Shown piece by piece: positions 24,850 to 33,449 of a DNA stretch of 48,103 nt. A program made the position numbers and the translations under genes. Positions within the stretch are counted from its first letter, which is position 1; each line of letters opens with the position of its first letter. The DNA lies in assembly GCA_002490525.1 (NCBI GenBank), contig DKUE01000019.1, positions 1-48,103 on the forward strand. The letters are read 5' to 3'. The DNA comes from Ruminococcaceae bacterium UBA7212. Lineage in GTDB: Bacteria > Bacillota > Clostridia > Oscillospirales > Acutalibacteraceae. The notes below the pieces were generated by a model that saw only the letters and a program-made list of their open reading frames with translations, was not told the DNA's origin and did no database searches.

Positions 24850-26463
24850 ATGGGAAAACGGGTTGCCGCTTTATTTTTTATTTTTGCGTTGTCCTTAGGT
24901 ACGCTCAGTGTACGTATGCTGACAATCAGTGCAGGCAGTGTTTCTGCCGCTGTGCCGACGGGCAATACACTGTCGGCAGTGGTGGGGGAGTCACGGGGCT
25001 ATATTTATGACCGAAATATGCAGCCACTTGTGAATGCCGGGCGGGAACTGATGGTTGCCGTCAAGCCGACAGAGCAGGCATTGAACTGTGCGGGTGCAGT
25101 GCTTGGAAGCACAGCGGAAAAGGATGACTTGTATGAAACGGTGGCAAACGGAAAAATTGCTGTTTCTGCCGCCGATGCCCCGCTGACGGAGCCGGACGCG
25201 AAAACCGTCAGCCGTGTGACAAGATACAGCGAGGACGGACTTGCCGTGCATTTGATTGGGTATATGAATGCGGACGGTGACGGCGTTTGCGGCTTGGAGC
25301 AATACTACAACGATATGTTAAAGGACGCGCGCGGTGTATTGCGGGCGCGATGTGGGGTGGACGCAAAAGGGCGACTGTTGGATGGTGCAGAATTGCAATT
25401 TACGAGTGAGAATTACGATTCCCCGGCGGGGATTCAGGTGACATTGGATAAATCCATGCAGACGATTGCCGAGGAAGCGCTGAAAAAATTTGAAATTGCT
25501 GCAGGCGCGGTCGTGGTATTGGATATTGAAACCTCTGAAATCCTTGCTATGGCGAGTGTACCCGAATTTTCCCAAATTCACCCTGAAAAAAGCTTAGATG
25601 CTGCCGACGCACCATTCGTAAACCGTGCGATTACACCGTATTCCGTAGGTTCCGTGTTCAAAGCGGTCGTTGCCGCTGCCGCCATAGAGAGCGGTACGGA
25701 TGAAAGCTATGCTTACATCTGTACGGGCGCCTATACGATAGGGGAAACCATATTTAACTGCCATGTGCACGAGGGGCACGGCAAACAGAATCTTTTCGTG
25801 GCAACCGCGAATTCCTGTAATCCGTATTTTATCGACCTTGCTTTGCATACGGGACGCAAAAATGTATGCGCGATGTCTGAAAATCTCGGCTTGGGCGCGA
25901 AAATTGAACTTGCTGACGGCTTTTATACAAAACCGGGCATTTCACCTGCCGCCTATACGCTGACCTCGGCACAGGATTTAGCAAATTTCGCGTTCGGGCA
26001 GGGGGAACTGTTGGCGTCCCCTCTGCAAATGACCGCCGTGTACGCCGCCATTGCCAACGGCGGCATATACCGAGCGCCGAGTTTGATGAAATCTATTATA
26101 GATGCATCCGGCGAAGCGGTTCAGCGTGCCTTTTTACCTGCTTCCCGCCGCGCTATGTCTGAAGGAACCGCCAAACGTGTCGGTGCGCTTTTACAATATA
26201 CCGTGGAAAACGGAAGCGGCAGGCGCGCGAAGCCGTCAAACAGCACGGCGGCGGGCAAAACCGCTACTGCACAAAGCGGCTGGTTTGACGAAAACGGCGC
26301 GGAAGTGACACAGTCGTGGTTTTGCGGCTATTTTCCGTATGAAACGCCCCGTTATGCTGTAACCGTATTAAAAGAAAACGGTGAGGGTGGCTCCGCCGAC
26401 TGCGCCCCTGTGTTTCGTTATATTGCAGAGGAAATCATGAATTTATCGGAAGCAAGTCCGTGA
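24850..26463 (+). CDS. class B penicillin-binding protein (transpeptidase)
   Basis: A D,D-transpeptidase that cross-links peptidoglycan on the outer face of the membrane. The 537-aa protein has one N-terminal anchor helix (residues 5-22), a short dimerisation domain starting GESRGYIYDRNMQPL, and a transpeptidase domain with SVGSVFK (catalytic S268, K271), SCN at 322-324 and KTA at 470-472, where KTG is usual. It is shorter than FtsI or SpoVD and lacks PASTA domains. The compact type with the KTA motif could be a sporulation or elongation PBP; this is not resolved. AGAGGTG stands before the ATG. It is followed by the ilvB promoter. Confidence 0.88.
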   Translation: MGKRVAALFFIFALSLGTLSVRMLTISAGSVSAAVPTGNTLSAVVGESRGYIYDRNMQPLVNAGRELMVAVKPTEQALNCAGAVLGSTAEKDDLYETVANGKIAVSAADAPLTEPDAKTVSRVTRYSEDGLAVHLIGYMNADGDGVCGLEQYYNDMLKDARGVLRARCGVDAKGRLLDGAELQFTSENYDSPAGIQVTLDKSMQTIAEEALKKFEIAAGAVVVLDIETSEILAMASVPEFSQIHPEKSLDAADAPFVNRAITPYSVGSVFKAVVAAAAIESGTDESYAYICTGAYTIGETIFNCHVHEGHGKQNLFVATANSCNPYFIDLALHTGRKNVCAMSENLGLGAKIELADGFYTKPGISPAAYTLTSAQDLANFAFGQGELLASPLQMTAVYAAIANGGIYRAPSLMKSIIDASGEAVQRAFLPASRRAMSEGTAKRVGALLQYTVENGSGRRAKPSNSTAAGKTATAQSGWFDENGAEVTQSWFCGYFPYETPRYAVTVLKENGEGGSADCAPVFRYIAEEIMNLSEASP

Positions 26464-26519
26464 AAGACAGATGCACATTGCTGAATCAGATGATTTTAAC
26501 GGTGGACTACGCTAAAGTG

Positions 26520-26548
26520 TTGACATTTTTGTCGATTCGGGGTAAAAT
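26520..26548 (+). promoter_or_regulatory. sigma-A promoter of ilvB
   Basis: TTGACA (26520-26525), 17-base spacer, TAAAAT (26543-26548). Confidence 0.8.
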
Positions 26549-26562
26549 AAAATGCAAAATTA

Positions 26563-26589
26563 TCGGGAAAGCGATAAACGGTTTCCCGA
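26563..26589 (+). promoter_or_regulatory. leader hairpin before ilvB
   Basis: TCGGGAAA (26563-26570) pairs with TTTCCCGA (26582-26589) in the ~65-base leader, 30 bases before the start codon. No T-box or leader-peptide pattern is visible, and no T run follows. It may stabilise the mRNA. Confidence 0.4.
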
Positions 26590-26619
26590 CAGAATGACAA
26601 CGGATTTTAGGTGAAAGCT

Positions 26620-28320
26620 ATGCAACTGAACGGTTCTGATATCATCGCCGAGGTGCTCATGGAGCACGGTGTGGATACTGTGTTCGGGTATCCGGGCGGC
26701 GCAGTTTTAAATATATACGATGCGCTTTACAAATATCGCGACAGTATTCATCACGTCCTGACCGCGCACGAGCAGGGAGCGTCCCACGCGGCGGACGGTT
26801 ATGCGCGCGCCACAGGCAAAACAGGTGTGGTTATCGCAACCAGCGGCCCTGGTGCGACCAATTTGGTTACGGGCATTGCCACGGCGTATATGGACTCTGT
26901 ACCGATGGTTGCCATTACGGGCAATGTCGGAACGTCCCTTATCGGTAGAGATGCATTCCAAGAGGTTTACATCACGGGAATTACTATGCCGATTACCAAG
27001 CACAACTTTATGGTGCAGGATATTTCCGAGCTTGCGCCGATTTTGCGCGAAGCATTTAAAATCGCAAATTCAGGCCGTAAAGGCCCGGTGCTTGTGGATA
27101 TCCCGAAGGATATCACCGCCGCGGTAACGGAGTTTGAAACGGTAAAGCCCGAACCGATTGCGGATACCGCCGTTTTGGATGCAGACAAGCTGAAAGCGGT
27201 TGCGAAGCTGATTAATGCCGCAAAGCGTCCGGTTATTGAATTGGGCGGCGGTGTGGTTTCTTCGGAAGCGTCTGATGCGACCCGCGCATTTGTGGAAAAA
27301 ACAGGCATTCCGACCTGCCATACGTTAATGGCGGCAGGGGTGTTGGGATATGATGAACCGCTCAATTACGGATTGGTCGGTATGCACGGCAGTCTTGTAA
27401 CCAATAAGGCAATTGATGAGGCGGATTTGCTCGTGGCTATCGGTACACGTTTTTCCGATCGTGTGGCACTCAACACCGAGCGCTTTGCAAAAAAAGCCAA
27501 GGTTGTGCAAATTGATATTGACTTAAGCGAAATCAATAAAAACGTGATGGTGGACGCGTATTTGACAGGCGACGTGAAGGCGATTTTGACCGCGCTCTTA
27601 CCGTTGGTAAAATCGGCAGACCGCAGTGCATGGATTCAGACGCTTGAATCCTATAAAAAAGAGGATTATATTCCGCAGGACGACCCCGACCGCATTACCC
27701 CACACGAATTGGTGCGTGCCATTTGCGAGGGGACGGATAAAGAAACAATTTATGTGACCGACGTCGGTCAGCATCAGATGTGGGCGGCGCAGTATATTCA
27801 CCATACAGGCGCGCGCAATTTCCTGACGAGCGGGGGCCTCGGTACCATGGGTTACGGTTACGGTGCGGCTATCGGTGCACAGTTTGCCTATCCGCAAAAG
27901 CGCGTGGTACATATTACAGGTGACGGCTCGTTCCATATGAATCTCAATGAAGCCTGCACGGCGGTCAGCAACAATCTGCCGATTATTACCGTCATTTTCG
28001 ACAATCGCGTGCTCGGCATGGTGCGCCAGTGGCAGACCTGTTTTTACGGCAAACGGTATTCGCAGACCGACCCTGAACGCAAAACGGATTTTGTCAAGGT
28101 GATTGAAGGCTTCGGCGGCAAGGGCTACCGTGCAACCACGCTTGCAGAGTTCAAAGCGGCTTACAAGCAGGCACAGCAGGATAACTGCCCTGTGTGGATT
28201 GACTGCACGATTGACAAGGATGACCGAGTTTTGCCGCTCATTCCCGCCGGCAAAACGGTGGATGACATCATTACCGCGCCCAACTGCGCAGTTTGCCGTC
28301 ATAAGTGTCACGAGAAATAA
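26620..28320 (+). CDS. ilvB: acetolactate synthase, large (catalytic) subunit
   Basis: Condenses two pyruvates (or pyruvate and 2-oxobutyrate) using thiamine diphosphate; first common step of Val/Leu/Ile synthesis. The 566-aa protein shows FGYPGGAVLNIYDALYK, the catalytic Glu in AHEQGASHAADGYARATGK, the FAD-binding middle domain, and the ThDP/Mg motif TGDGSFHMNLNEACTAVSNN. The FAD-type features and length indicate the biosynthetic enzyme and not the catabolic AlsS. ATG 26620 is chosen for AGGTGA six bases upstream. No ilvN regulatory subunit gene is adjacent; it is either elsewhere or absent. The next pathway enzyme, ilvC, converges on it from the other strand. Confidence 0.95.
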   Translation: MQLNGSDIIAEVLMEHGVDTVFGYPGGAVLNIYDALYKYRDSIHHVLTAHEQGASHAADGYARATGKTGVVIATSGPGATNLVTGIATAYMDSVPMVAITGNVGTSLIGRDAFQEVYITGITMPITKHNFMVQDISELAPILREAFKIANSGRKGPVLVDIPKDITAAVTEFETVKPEPIADTAVLDADKLKAVAKLINAAKRPVIELGGGVVSSEASDATRAFVEKTGIPTCHTLMAAGVLGYDEPLNYGLVGMHGSLVTNKAIDEADLLVAIGTRFSDRVALNTERFAKKAKVVQIDIDLSEINKNVMVDAYLTGDVKAILTALLPLVKSADRSAWIQTLESYKKEDYIPQDDPDRITPHELVRAICEGTDKETIYVTDVGQHQMWAAQYIHHTGARNFLTSGGLGTMGYGYGAAIGAQFAYPQKRVVHITGDGSFHMNLNEACTAVSNNLPIITVIFDNRVLGMVRQWQTCFYGKRYSQTDPERKTDFVKVIEGFGGKGYRATTLAEFKAAYKQAQQDNCPVWIDCTIDKDDRVLPLIPAGKTVDDIITAPNCAVCRHKCHEK

Positions 28321-28330
28321 AATTAAGGAA

Positions 28331-28364
28331 AAAGACTTTCTGTGTAAAACCGCAGAAAGTCTTT
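28331..28364 (+). terminator. terminator of ilvB
   Basis: AAAGACTTTCTG (28331-28342) pairs with CAGAAAGTCTTT (28353-28364), followed by further T residues. Confidence 0.88.
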
Positions 28365-28386
28365 TTTTCTTGTCAGAAACACAAAA

Positions 28387-28406
28387 AGCCGCCCTTTCGG
28401 ACGGCT
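28387..28406 (-). terminator. terminator of ilvC
   Basis: On the minus strand AGCCGTCC, GAAA loop, GGGCGGCT, then TTTTTG; 28 bases past the ilvC stop. Confidence 0.85.
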
Positions 28407-28433
28407 CTTTTCTTATAATACATATGAAACGAA

Positions 28434-29459
28434 TCAGTTGTTGATGAACTTATCCTTTTCATCGTTCCAGCTGTACAGCTTTCTGACTTCTTCGCCGACC
28501 TTCTCAGCAGGATGCTCGGAAGCAAGCTTGCGCATTGCCTTGAAGTGTACCTGACGGCCTGCGGGGGACATATCCAGCAGGAATTCTTTTGCAAAAGAAC
28601 CGTCCTGAATATCGGAAAGAATTTTCTTCATCGCTTTCTTGGTGTCGTCGGTGATAATCTTCGGACCGGTGATGTAATCGCCGTATTCTGCGGTGTTGGA
28701 AATGGAGTAACGCATCCCTGCAAAGCCGCTCTGATAAATCAAATCCACAATCAGCTTCATTTCGTGAATGCACTCGAAATAGGCATTTCTGGGGTCATAG
28801 CCTGCCTCGCAAAGCGTTTCAAAGCCCGCCTGCATCAGCGCGCAAACGCCGCCGCAAAGTACTGCCTGTTCGCCGAACAAATCGGTTTCGGTTTCGGTTC
28901 TGAACGTGGTTTCCAAAACGCCTGCTCTTGCACCGCCGATGGCCAGTGCATAAGCGAGTGCCTTGTCAAGCGCTTTGCCAGTGGCATCTTGATGCACAGC
29001 CACCAGGCAGGGAACACCTTTGCCCGCCTGATATTCGGAACGGACGGTGTGACCGGGGCCCTTCGGTGCAATCATGGTAACGTCAACATCCTTCGGCGGA
29101 TTGATGCAGCCGAAGTGAATGTTAAAGCCGTGTGCAAACATCAGCATGTTGCCGGCTTCCAGGTTCGGCTCAATATCCTTCTTGTACATATCTGCCTGCA
29201 ACTCGTCGTTGATGAGAATCATGATGATATCAGCCTTTTTTGCCGCTTCCGCCGCAGTAAAGACTTCAAAGCCCTGCGCCTCTGCCTTTGCCCAGGACTT
29301 GCTGCCCTCGTAAAGACCGATAATTACATTGCAACCCGACTCTTTTGCGTTGAGCGCGTGTGCGTGCCCCTGACTGCCGTAGCCGATAACTGCGATGGTT
29401 TTGCCATCGAGTAGGGACAGATTGCAGTCCTCTTGATAAAACATTCTTGCTTCTGCCAT
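28434..29459 (-). CDS. ilvC: ketol-acid reductoisomerase (class I)
   Basis: Converts acetolactate or acetohydroxybutyrate to the dihydroxy acids by Mg-dependent isomerisation and reduction. The 341-aa protein is class I, with AVIGYGSQGHAHALNAKESG (23-42), PKGPGHTVRSEY and the metal-ligand helix region GEQAVLCGG. The cofactor loop after the second strand reads IIGLYEGSKSW (46-56): the Arg normally next to Gly-Leu is Tyr, followed by Glu, a change that may favour NADH over NADPH. TAGGAGG precedes ATG 29459. It is downstream of the GntR gene in the same direction but has its own consensus promoter and a palindrome at the start site. Confidence 0.95.
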   Translation of the reverse strand: MAEARMFYQEDCNLSLLDGKTIAVIGYGSQGHAHALNAKESGCNVIIGLYEGSKSWAKAEAQGFEVFTAAEAAKKADIIMILINDELQADMYKKDIEPNLEAGNMLMFAHGFNIHFGCINPPKDVDVTMIAPKGPGHTVRSEYQAGKGVPCLVAVHQDATGKALDKALAYALAIGGARAGVLETTFRTETETDLFGEQAVLCGGVCALMQAGFETLCEAGYDPRNAYFECIHEMKLIVDLIYQSGFAGMRYSISNTAEYGDYITGPKIITDDTKKAMKKILSDIQDGSFAKEFLLDMSPAGRQVHFKAMRKLASEHPAEKVGEEVRKLYSWNDEKDKFINN

Positions 29460-29489
29460 TTTTGTATGCCTCCTATGTATTTTTACAAG

Positions 29490-29521
29490 TTGTATGATTA
29501 CTAAGACTTGTTGTCATACAA
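29490..29521. promoter_or_regulatory. candidate FadR/GntR operator at ilvC
   Basis: An inverted repeat TTGTATGA (29490-29497) / TCATACAA (29514-29521) with 16 bases between. It lies directly after the ilvC -10 box and over the expected start site, where a bound repressor would block transcription. The FadR/GntR gene is immediately upstream. Confidence 0.55.
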
Positions 29522-29523
29522 CC

Positions 29524-29551
29524 ATTATAAACATTTATTTCCTTTTGTCAA
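29524..29551 (-). promoter_or_regulatory. sigma-A promoter of ilvC
   Basis: Minus strand consensus TTGACA (29551-29546), 16-base spacer, TATAAT (29529-29524). Confidence 0.88.
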
Positions 29552-29566
29552 CACTTTTTTGTATCT

Positions 29567-30268
29567 TTATAAGGTCTCCAAAGAAATTTGCTCGTGCAGC
29601 ATTGCATGGTGCAGGTGAATGGTGACGGCGCTTTTGAGCGCCGCGCTGTCCCGCTTCTTAAAAAAATCCATGATGAGAATATGGTCTTTGTATGCGTCTT
29701 CCGCAATCATGTCCAAATTATACTCCAGTGCGAAGGTTTGCTCAATGGTTTTGGTGAGCATCGGCAAAAACTGACTTAAAAACTCGTTATGTGATGCTTT
29801 GACAATCGCGCCGTGAAAGGCGCTTTCCGAGGCAATCCGCTTTTTACTGCGCGGGTCTTTTAAAAGCTGTGTCTGACATTCCGTACCCAACTCCAGAATG
29901 TTTTGGATTTCTGCATCCGTTGCACGCTGGCAGGCAAGCGCGGCGGCTTCAGGCTCAAAAATCATGCGGGTTTCGTAAAGGTCGCGCAGGGTTACCTTCA
30001 TTTGCGAAATCGTCTGCATATCTACGCCGCTTACGGCGTATTGGTCGGCTTGCTCCGAAACGAATGTGCCGCGCCCGCGCCGAACGGTCAAAAGGCCCGC
30101 AGAGGTCAAGATGTGTATTGCCTCGCGCAGTGTTGTGCGGCTGATGCCTAAAAGTTCGGAAAGCTCATTTTCATTCGGCAGTTTTTCACCGAACGCATAC
30201 ACATGCTCGTTTAAAATCATATTTTGGAGAATTTCTGCTGTTCTCTGCGACAGATTTTCGTTTTGCAT
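29567..30268 (-). CDS. FadR/GntR-family transcriptional regulator (FCD domain)
   Basis: A 233-aa repressor-type protein. Its N-terminal winged helix carries LSELLGISRTTLREAIHILT (about residues 33-52) and the wing VRRGRGTFV. The C-terminal FCD domain is all-helical, with the metal or ligand residues in RMIFEPEAAALA, FHGAIVKASHNEFL, DHILIMDFF and HLHHA. FCD regulators usually sense small organic acids. GAGG lies 8 bases before ATG 30268. It precedes ilvC and both promoters contain TTGTAT-type half sites, so autoregulation and control of ilvC are plausible. The effector is unknown; a branched-chain pathway acid is a guess. Confidence 0.9.
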   Translation of the reverse strand: MQNENLSQRTAEILQNMILNEHVYAFGEKLPNENELSELLGISRTTLREAIHILTSAGLLTVRRGRGTFVSEQADQYAVSGVDMQTISQMKVTLRDLYETRMIFEPEAAALACQRATDAEIQNILELGTECQTQLLKDPRSKKRIASESAFHGAIVKASHNEFLSQFLPMLTKTIEQTFALEYNLDMIAEDAYKDHILIMDFFKKRDSAALKSAVTIHLHHAMLHEQISLETL

Positions 30269-30298
30269 AACTTGCCTCGATTCGTTGAATTCTTATAC

Positions 30299-30327
30299 AC
30301 TATACAATATTTTCTCGAAAAATGCAA
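30299..30327 (-). promoter_or_regulatory. sigma-A promoter of the GntR gene with overlapping half sites
   Basis: Minus strand TTGCAT (30327-30322), 17-base spacer, TATAGT (30304-30299). The -10 box lies inside TTGTATAGTGTATAA (30307-30293), an imperfect palindrome resembling the ilvC site. Confidence 0.65.
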
Positions 30328-30388
30328 AACCAAATTCAGAACACGGCAGTTTTTTTTGCGTAGAATAAAAGAGAAAGCGGGTGATGTT

Positions 30389-31081
30389 TTGCAAAATCGC
30401 AAAAGACCGAAAGGCAAGAAAAATACCGCTGTCCGCATCTGCGTGTGCGCCGTTGCGGCGTTCCTGATTGCCGCACTCAGCCTTTCGCAGATGCGTCCTG
30501 TTATTTTGCAGTATGCGCAGAATGTGGCAGAGGGTATTCTTTTAAATGCCGCCGATGAGGCGGTTGTAAATGTGTTGCGTGAAAATCAAATCGATTATGA
30601 TGACATTGTGCGCCTGTCCGCCGACCGTGAAAACCGCATTACGGGCTTACAAATTGACGCACTGACCATAAATATGCTGAAAAGTCAAATCTCTTTGGAA
30701 ATCGGACGCATTGCCGCCGCGCAGGAATCCTATCATACATATATCCCCATTGGTACTTTTTTGGGAAGCGAATATACTGCGGGCCGCGGACCGAAAATCA
30801 AATTTTCCATGCAGCTGACCTCAAACAGTTCGGTAAATTTTCAGTCGGAATTCAAGGATGCCGGCTTAAATCAGGTTGTACACCGCGTGTTTTTGCACAT
30901 CACCGTGACCGGACGTCTTGTGTTTGTCGGGCAAAAAAACACTTTTTCCGTAGAATCTTCCGCACTGCTTGCCGAAACCGTTATTGTGGGTCTCACGCCC
31001 GAAGCATTTACAGAGGTTATCGGCAGTCCGTCGGAAACCGCAGGTATTGTGAACGACTACGGTGCCACGACAGGAAACTGA
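30389..31081 (+). CDS. yunB: sporulation protein YunB
   Basis: YunB is a mother-cell (sigma-E type) sporulation protein of unknown biochemical role in Bacillus. The 230-aa protein has a basic N-terminus (NRKRPKGKKN), one membrane helix at about 13-33, and the conserved domain with NAADEAVVNVL, the IPIGTFLGSEYTAGRGPKIKF stretch (in two parts, near 125-145) and VIVGLTPEAF toward the end. TTG 30389 is chosen because GGGTGAT lies five bases upstream; the frame stays open back to 30224 but runs through the divergent GntR gene start. No vegetative promoter is obvious in the gap, fitting a sporulation sigma factor. This supports a spore-forming host. Confidence 0.88.
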   Translation: MQNRKRPKGKKNTAVRICVCAVAAFLIAALSLSQMRPVILQYAQNVAEGILLNAADEAVVNVLRENQIDYDDIVRLSADRENRITGLQIDALTINMLKSQISLEIGRIAAAQESYHTYIPIGTFLGSEYTAGRGPKIKFSMQLTSNSSVNFQSEFKDAGLNQVVHRVFLHITVTGRLVFVGQKNTFSVESSALLAETVIVGLTPEAFTEVIGSPSETAGIVNDYGATTGN

Positions 31082-31244
31082 GACTTGTTTTTAAAGGGAA
31101 TGTATGGTATCCTTAAAATCAAATGCACAACGCTGTTTCCGCAGAAAAATACTATATTCACACCGCAGGCGGCAAAAAGGCTGTACGTTGCTCTTCGTGT
31201 GCCGGAACAGTATTAAAATGAATCACAGGAAAAGGATTGTCGAA

Positions 31245-32840
31245 ATGCAGAATAAAGTCAGAAATACATTGCAAAACAGAATACAGTCAAAAAATATGCG
31301 CACGTTGCTGTTTTGCTTTTTTACGGCATTTATACTGCTGACGTTATGTACAAAGTCTTCCTTTATATACCCGTTTAACGATTGGGTAGATTCCAACTGC
31401 TTTTTTACGGTGGGCAAATCCATGCTGCACGGCAAGGTGTTGTACCGCGATATTTATGAACAAAAGGGTCCGTGGCTGTATTTTTTGCATGCGGGAGCGT
31501 ATTTGATTTCCCACAAAACCTTTTTCGGCGTGTATTTATTAGAACTCGGCGCAGGGACGGTTTTTTTGTACTTTGCGGCAAAAACGCTTTTCTTATATCG
31601 GGTGCGCGGTGTATATGCTTTGCTGCCGTTTTTCGGTGCGGCGGTTTATGCTTCGCGCAGCTTCTGCCACGGCGACAGTGTAGAAGAGCTGATTTTACCG
31701 ATTTTTACCGCTTGCCTGTATCTTTCAGAACGCAGTTTTCGGCGGCGAAAACCGCTGACTGTCAAAGAGTGGTTCGCTGTCGGCGCATTGGCGGGACTTG
31801 TGCTCTGGATGAAGTTTAATTTGGTTGGATTTTTTGTTGGCTGGGCATTGGTGCCGATTTGGAAAAGTTTTCGGCAAAACGGCATTGTCAGTGCCTTTAA
31901 GGCGGCCGGTGCAGTGCTGGCGGGCGTTCTACTGCCGACTGTACCCGTGCTGCTTTATTTCGGTGTGACACGGTCATTGGGTGATTTGTGGACGGCATAT
32001 TTTTACAACAATTTGTTTTTATATGCCAAGGCATCGCAGGGCGGTTTGGCAGAAATTACAGCGGTATTGCAAACCCTGCTTTTACGTTTGAAGACCCATG
32101 TTGTACGCAATTGGATTTATGCGGTTCCGGGCATACTCGGTGTGGTTTGGTATACAGCTGTGCGCAAAGGTGTCCGCGCGCATTTGCTTCTGACCGCGCT
32201 GTTTACCGTGCTGTGCGTGTGTACGGGTGCGGTTTGCTGTCCTTATTATACGCTGGTTTTTTCGGTATTTACTTTATTTTTCTGTTTGCCGGTTTGCAGT
32301 GCTTTGTCGCATTTGCCCATAGAACCGAATCCGAAAATTATCACACCTGCACTTGTGCTGGTGTCACTTATGCTGAGCGGCACATTTGCCTATTGTACAA
32401 GCACGAATACCTATCTTACAGCTTACCAAAAGGATGATTTGCCGCAGTATAAATTTGAAAAGATTATTTGCAGTATGGAGAATCCGTCCTTGTTAAATTT
32501 CGGCTTCTTGGACGGCGGATTTTATACGGTAACAGACATTGTGCCCGACTGCAAATATTTTTGCCGATTAAATATCATGCTCCCCGAGATGTTTGCGGGG
32601 CAAGATGCGGAGGTTCTGTTGCAAAATCCCGATTTTGTGGTAACGCGCAGTGCGCCTCTGCCTTTCGGTGCATATACCCGTGTTGCCGAGGCAACGCAAT
32701 ATTTTGAGGGTGTGGATTTCACTTACTACCTTTATGCCGCCGACCGTATTTTGCCTGAGCTTACGGAAAAAGGTGTGCTTTCTGCGGCTGAACGCCCGCA
32801 AAACGCCGAAGCGGAGCAGGGCAATACCGTACAAAACTGA
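31245..32840 (+). CDS. GT-C fold glycosyltransferase (GT39/ArnT-like membrane protein)
   Basis: A 531-aa integral membrane protein with about ten helices. It has the loop typical of polyprenyl-phosphate-sugar-dependent GT-C enzymes: after the first helix, NDWVDSNCFFTVGKSMLHGK and LYRDIYEQKGPWLYFLHAG, where the Asp in WVDS is the likely catalytic residue. It would transfer a sugar from a lipid carrier on the outer face. Acceptor unknown. Start choice: AAAGGA stands eight bases before ATG 31245; ATG 31218 and 31104 are in frame with poor sites. The 160 bases upstream show no clear promoter. A strong terminator follows the gene. Confidence 0.82.
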   Translation: MQNKVRNTLQNRIQSKNMRTLLFCFFTAFILLTLCTKSSFIYPFNDWVDSNCFFTVGKSMLHGKVLYRDIYEQKGPWLYFLHAGAYLISHKTFFGVYLLELGAGTVFLYFAAKTLFLYRVRGVYALLPFFGAAVYASRSFCHGDSVEELILPIFTACLYLSERSFRRRKPLTVKEWFAVGALAGLVLWMKFNLVGFFVGWALVPIWKSFRQNGIVSAFKAAGAVLAGVLLPTVPVLLYFGVTRSLGDLWTAYFYNNLFLYAKASQGGLAEITAVLQTLLLRLKTHVVRNWIYAVPGILGVVWYTAVRKGVRAHLLLTALFTVLCVCTGAVCCPYYTLVFSVFTLFFCLPVCSALSHLPIEPNPKIITPALVLVSLMLSGTFAYCTSTNTYLTAYQKDDLPQYKFEKIICSMENPSLLNFGFLDGGFYTVTDIVPDCKYFCRLNIMLPEMFAGQDAEVLLQNPDFVVTRSAPLPFGAYTRVAEATQYFEGVDFTYYLYAADRILPELTEKGVLSAAERPQNAEAEQGNTVQN

Positions 32841-32882
32841 AGAGCGATATAAAACTGCATGCCGCAGAAAAGGAATTCCTGT

Positions 32883-32921
32883 AAAAAACGACCGTTTTCA
32901 AAACAGAAACGGTCGTTTTTT
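32883..32921. terminator. bidirectional terminator
   Basis: A perfect 15-base inverted repeat (32883-32897 with 32907-32921) with A and T runs at its ends, between the GT-C gene and the converging SOD gene. Confidence 0.9.
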
Positions 32922-32925
32922 GTGT

Positions 32926-33444
32926 TTATCTTTGGCGAAAGGCCTTGACAATCGTGCCGCAGGCGATGCGTTCTCCTGCATTGCCCGCGGGCTGTGATGT
33001 AAAATCATCGGGTGCGCGGTGCACGATGACACTTTTCTGAAGAATTTCATTCAGCTTGAAGCTGTCGCACAGTACGGCTGAAAAGGCTTTGCCGCGTGCG
33101 TTGCTCAAAAGCGGCGGCAAATCGCCTGCATGCATGGGATGCGGACAGGCTTGCGGATTGTAATGTCCGCCTGCTTCCTGGAAAGGTTCTACCGATGTGC
33201 CGCGGCATGTGCCGTTTTCATGGATGTGCATGGCAAAGAACCGCTGTGTGCAAGGCCTCGGGTCTACGGGCAAACCGCGTATGTTCGACACGACCAAAAC
33301 ACCGCGGTCTCCCGCAGGGTAAAACAGGATTCTTCCCGCCGTGTCGGGATAAGTATCGCTTCCTTTTATATATGCGGCGGCATATGGGCGGTGCGATAAA
33401 AAAATACGCGCAAAGTCTGCATTTTCGTTTTGAAATGTATACAA
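32926..33444 (-). CDS. Cu/Zn-type superoxide dismutase family protein, no signal peptide
   Basis: Removes superoxide. The 172-aa protein keeps every metal ligand of Cu/Zn SOD: MHIHENG (H73, H75), GGHYNP (bridging H94), HPMHAGDLP (H102, H105, D108) and VIVHRAPDD (H142). It also has the disulfide pair C80 and C162 (ERIACG). The N-terminus has no signal peptide, so it should be cytosolic, unlike most bacterial Cu/Zn SODs, which are exported. The start is TTG 33444 with GGGGTGA five to seven bases upstream. That ribosome site is inside the hairpin that ends the upstream ferritin-like gene. Expression would then depend on read-through. Confidence 0.88.
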   Translation of the reverse strand: MYTFQNENADFARIFLSHRPYAAAYIKGSDTYPDTAGRILFYPAGDRGVLVVSNIRGLPVDPRPCTQRFFAMHIHENGTCRGTSVEPFQEAGGHYNPQACPHPMHAGDLPPLLSNARGKAFSAVLCDSFKLNEILQKSVIVHRAPDDFTSQPAGNAGERIACGTIVKAFRQR

Positions 33445-33449
33445 AAAAT

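Noticed and set aside
26549..26619. T-box or BCAA leader peptide before ilvB
   Set aside because: No specifier loop, no T-box TGGNACCGCG-type sequence, no run of Leu/Val/Ile codons, and no terminator-antiterminator pair; only one hairpin is seen.
28512..29414. 300-codon open frame on the plus strand opposite ilvC
   Set aside because: Antisense shadow of a highly conserved gene; no ribosome site and no family resemblance.
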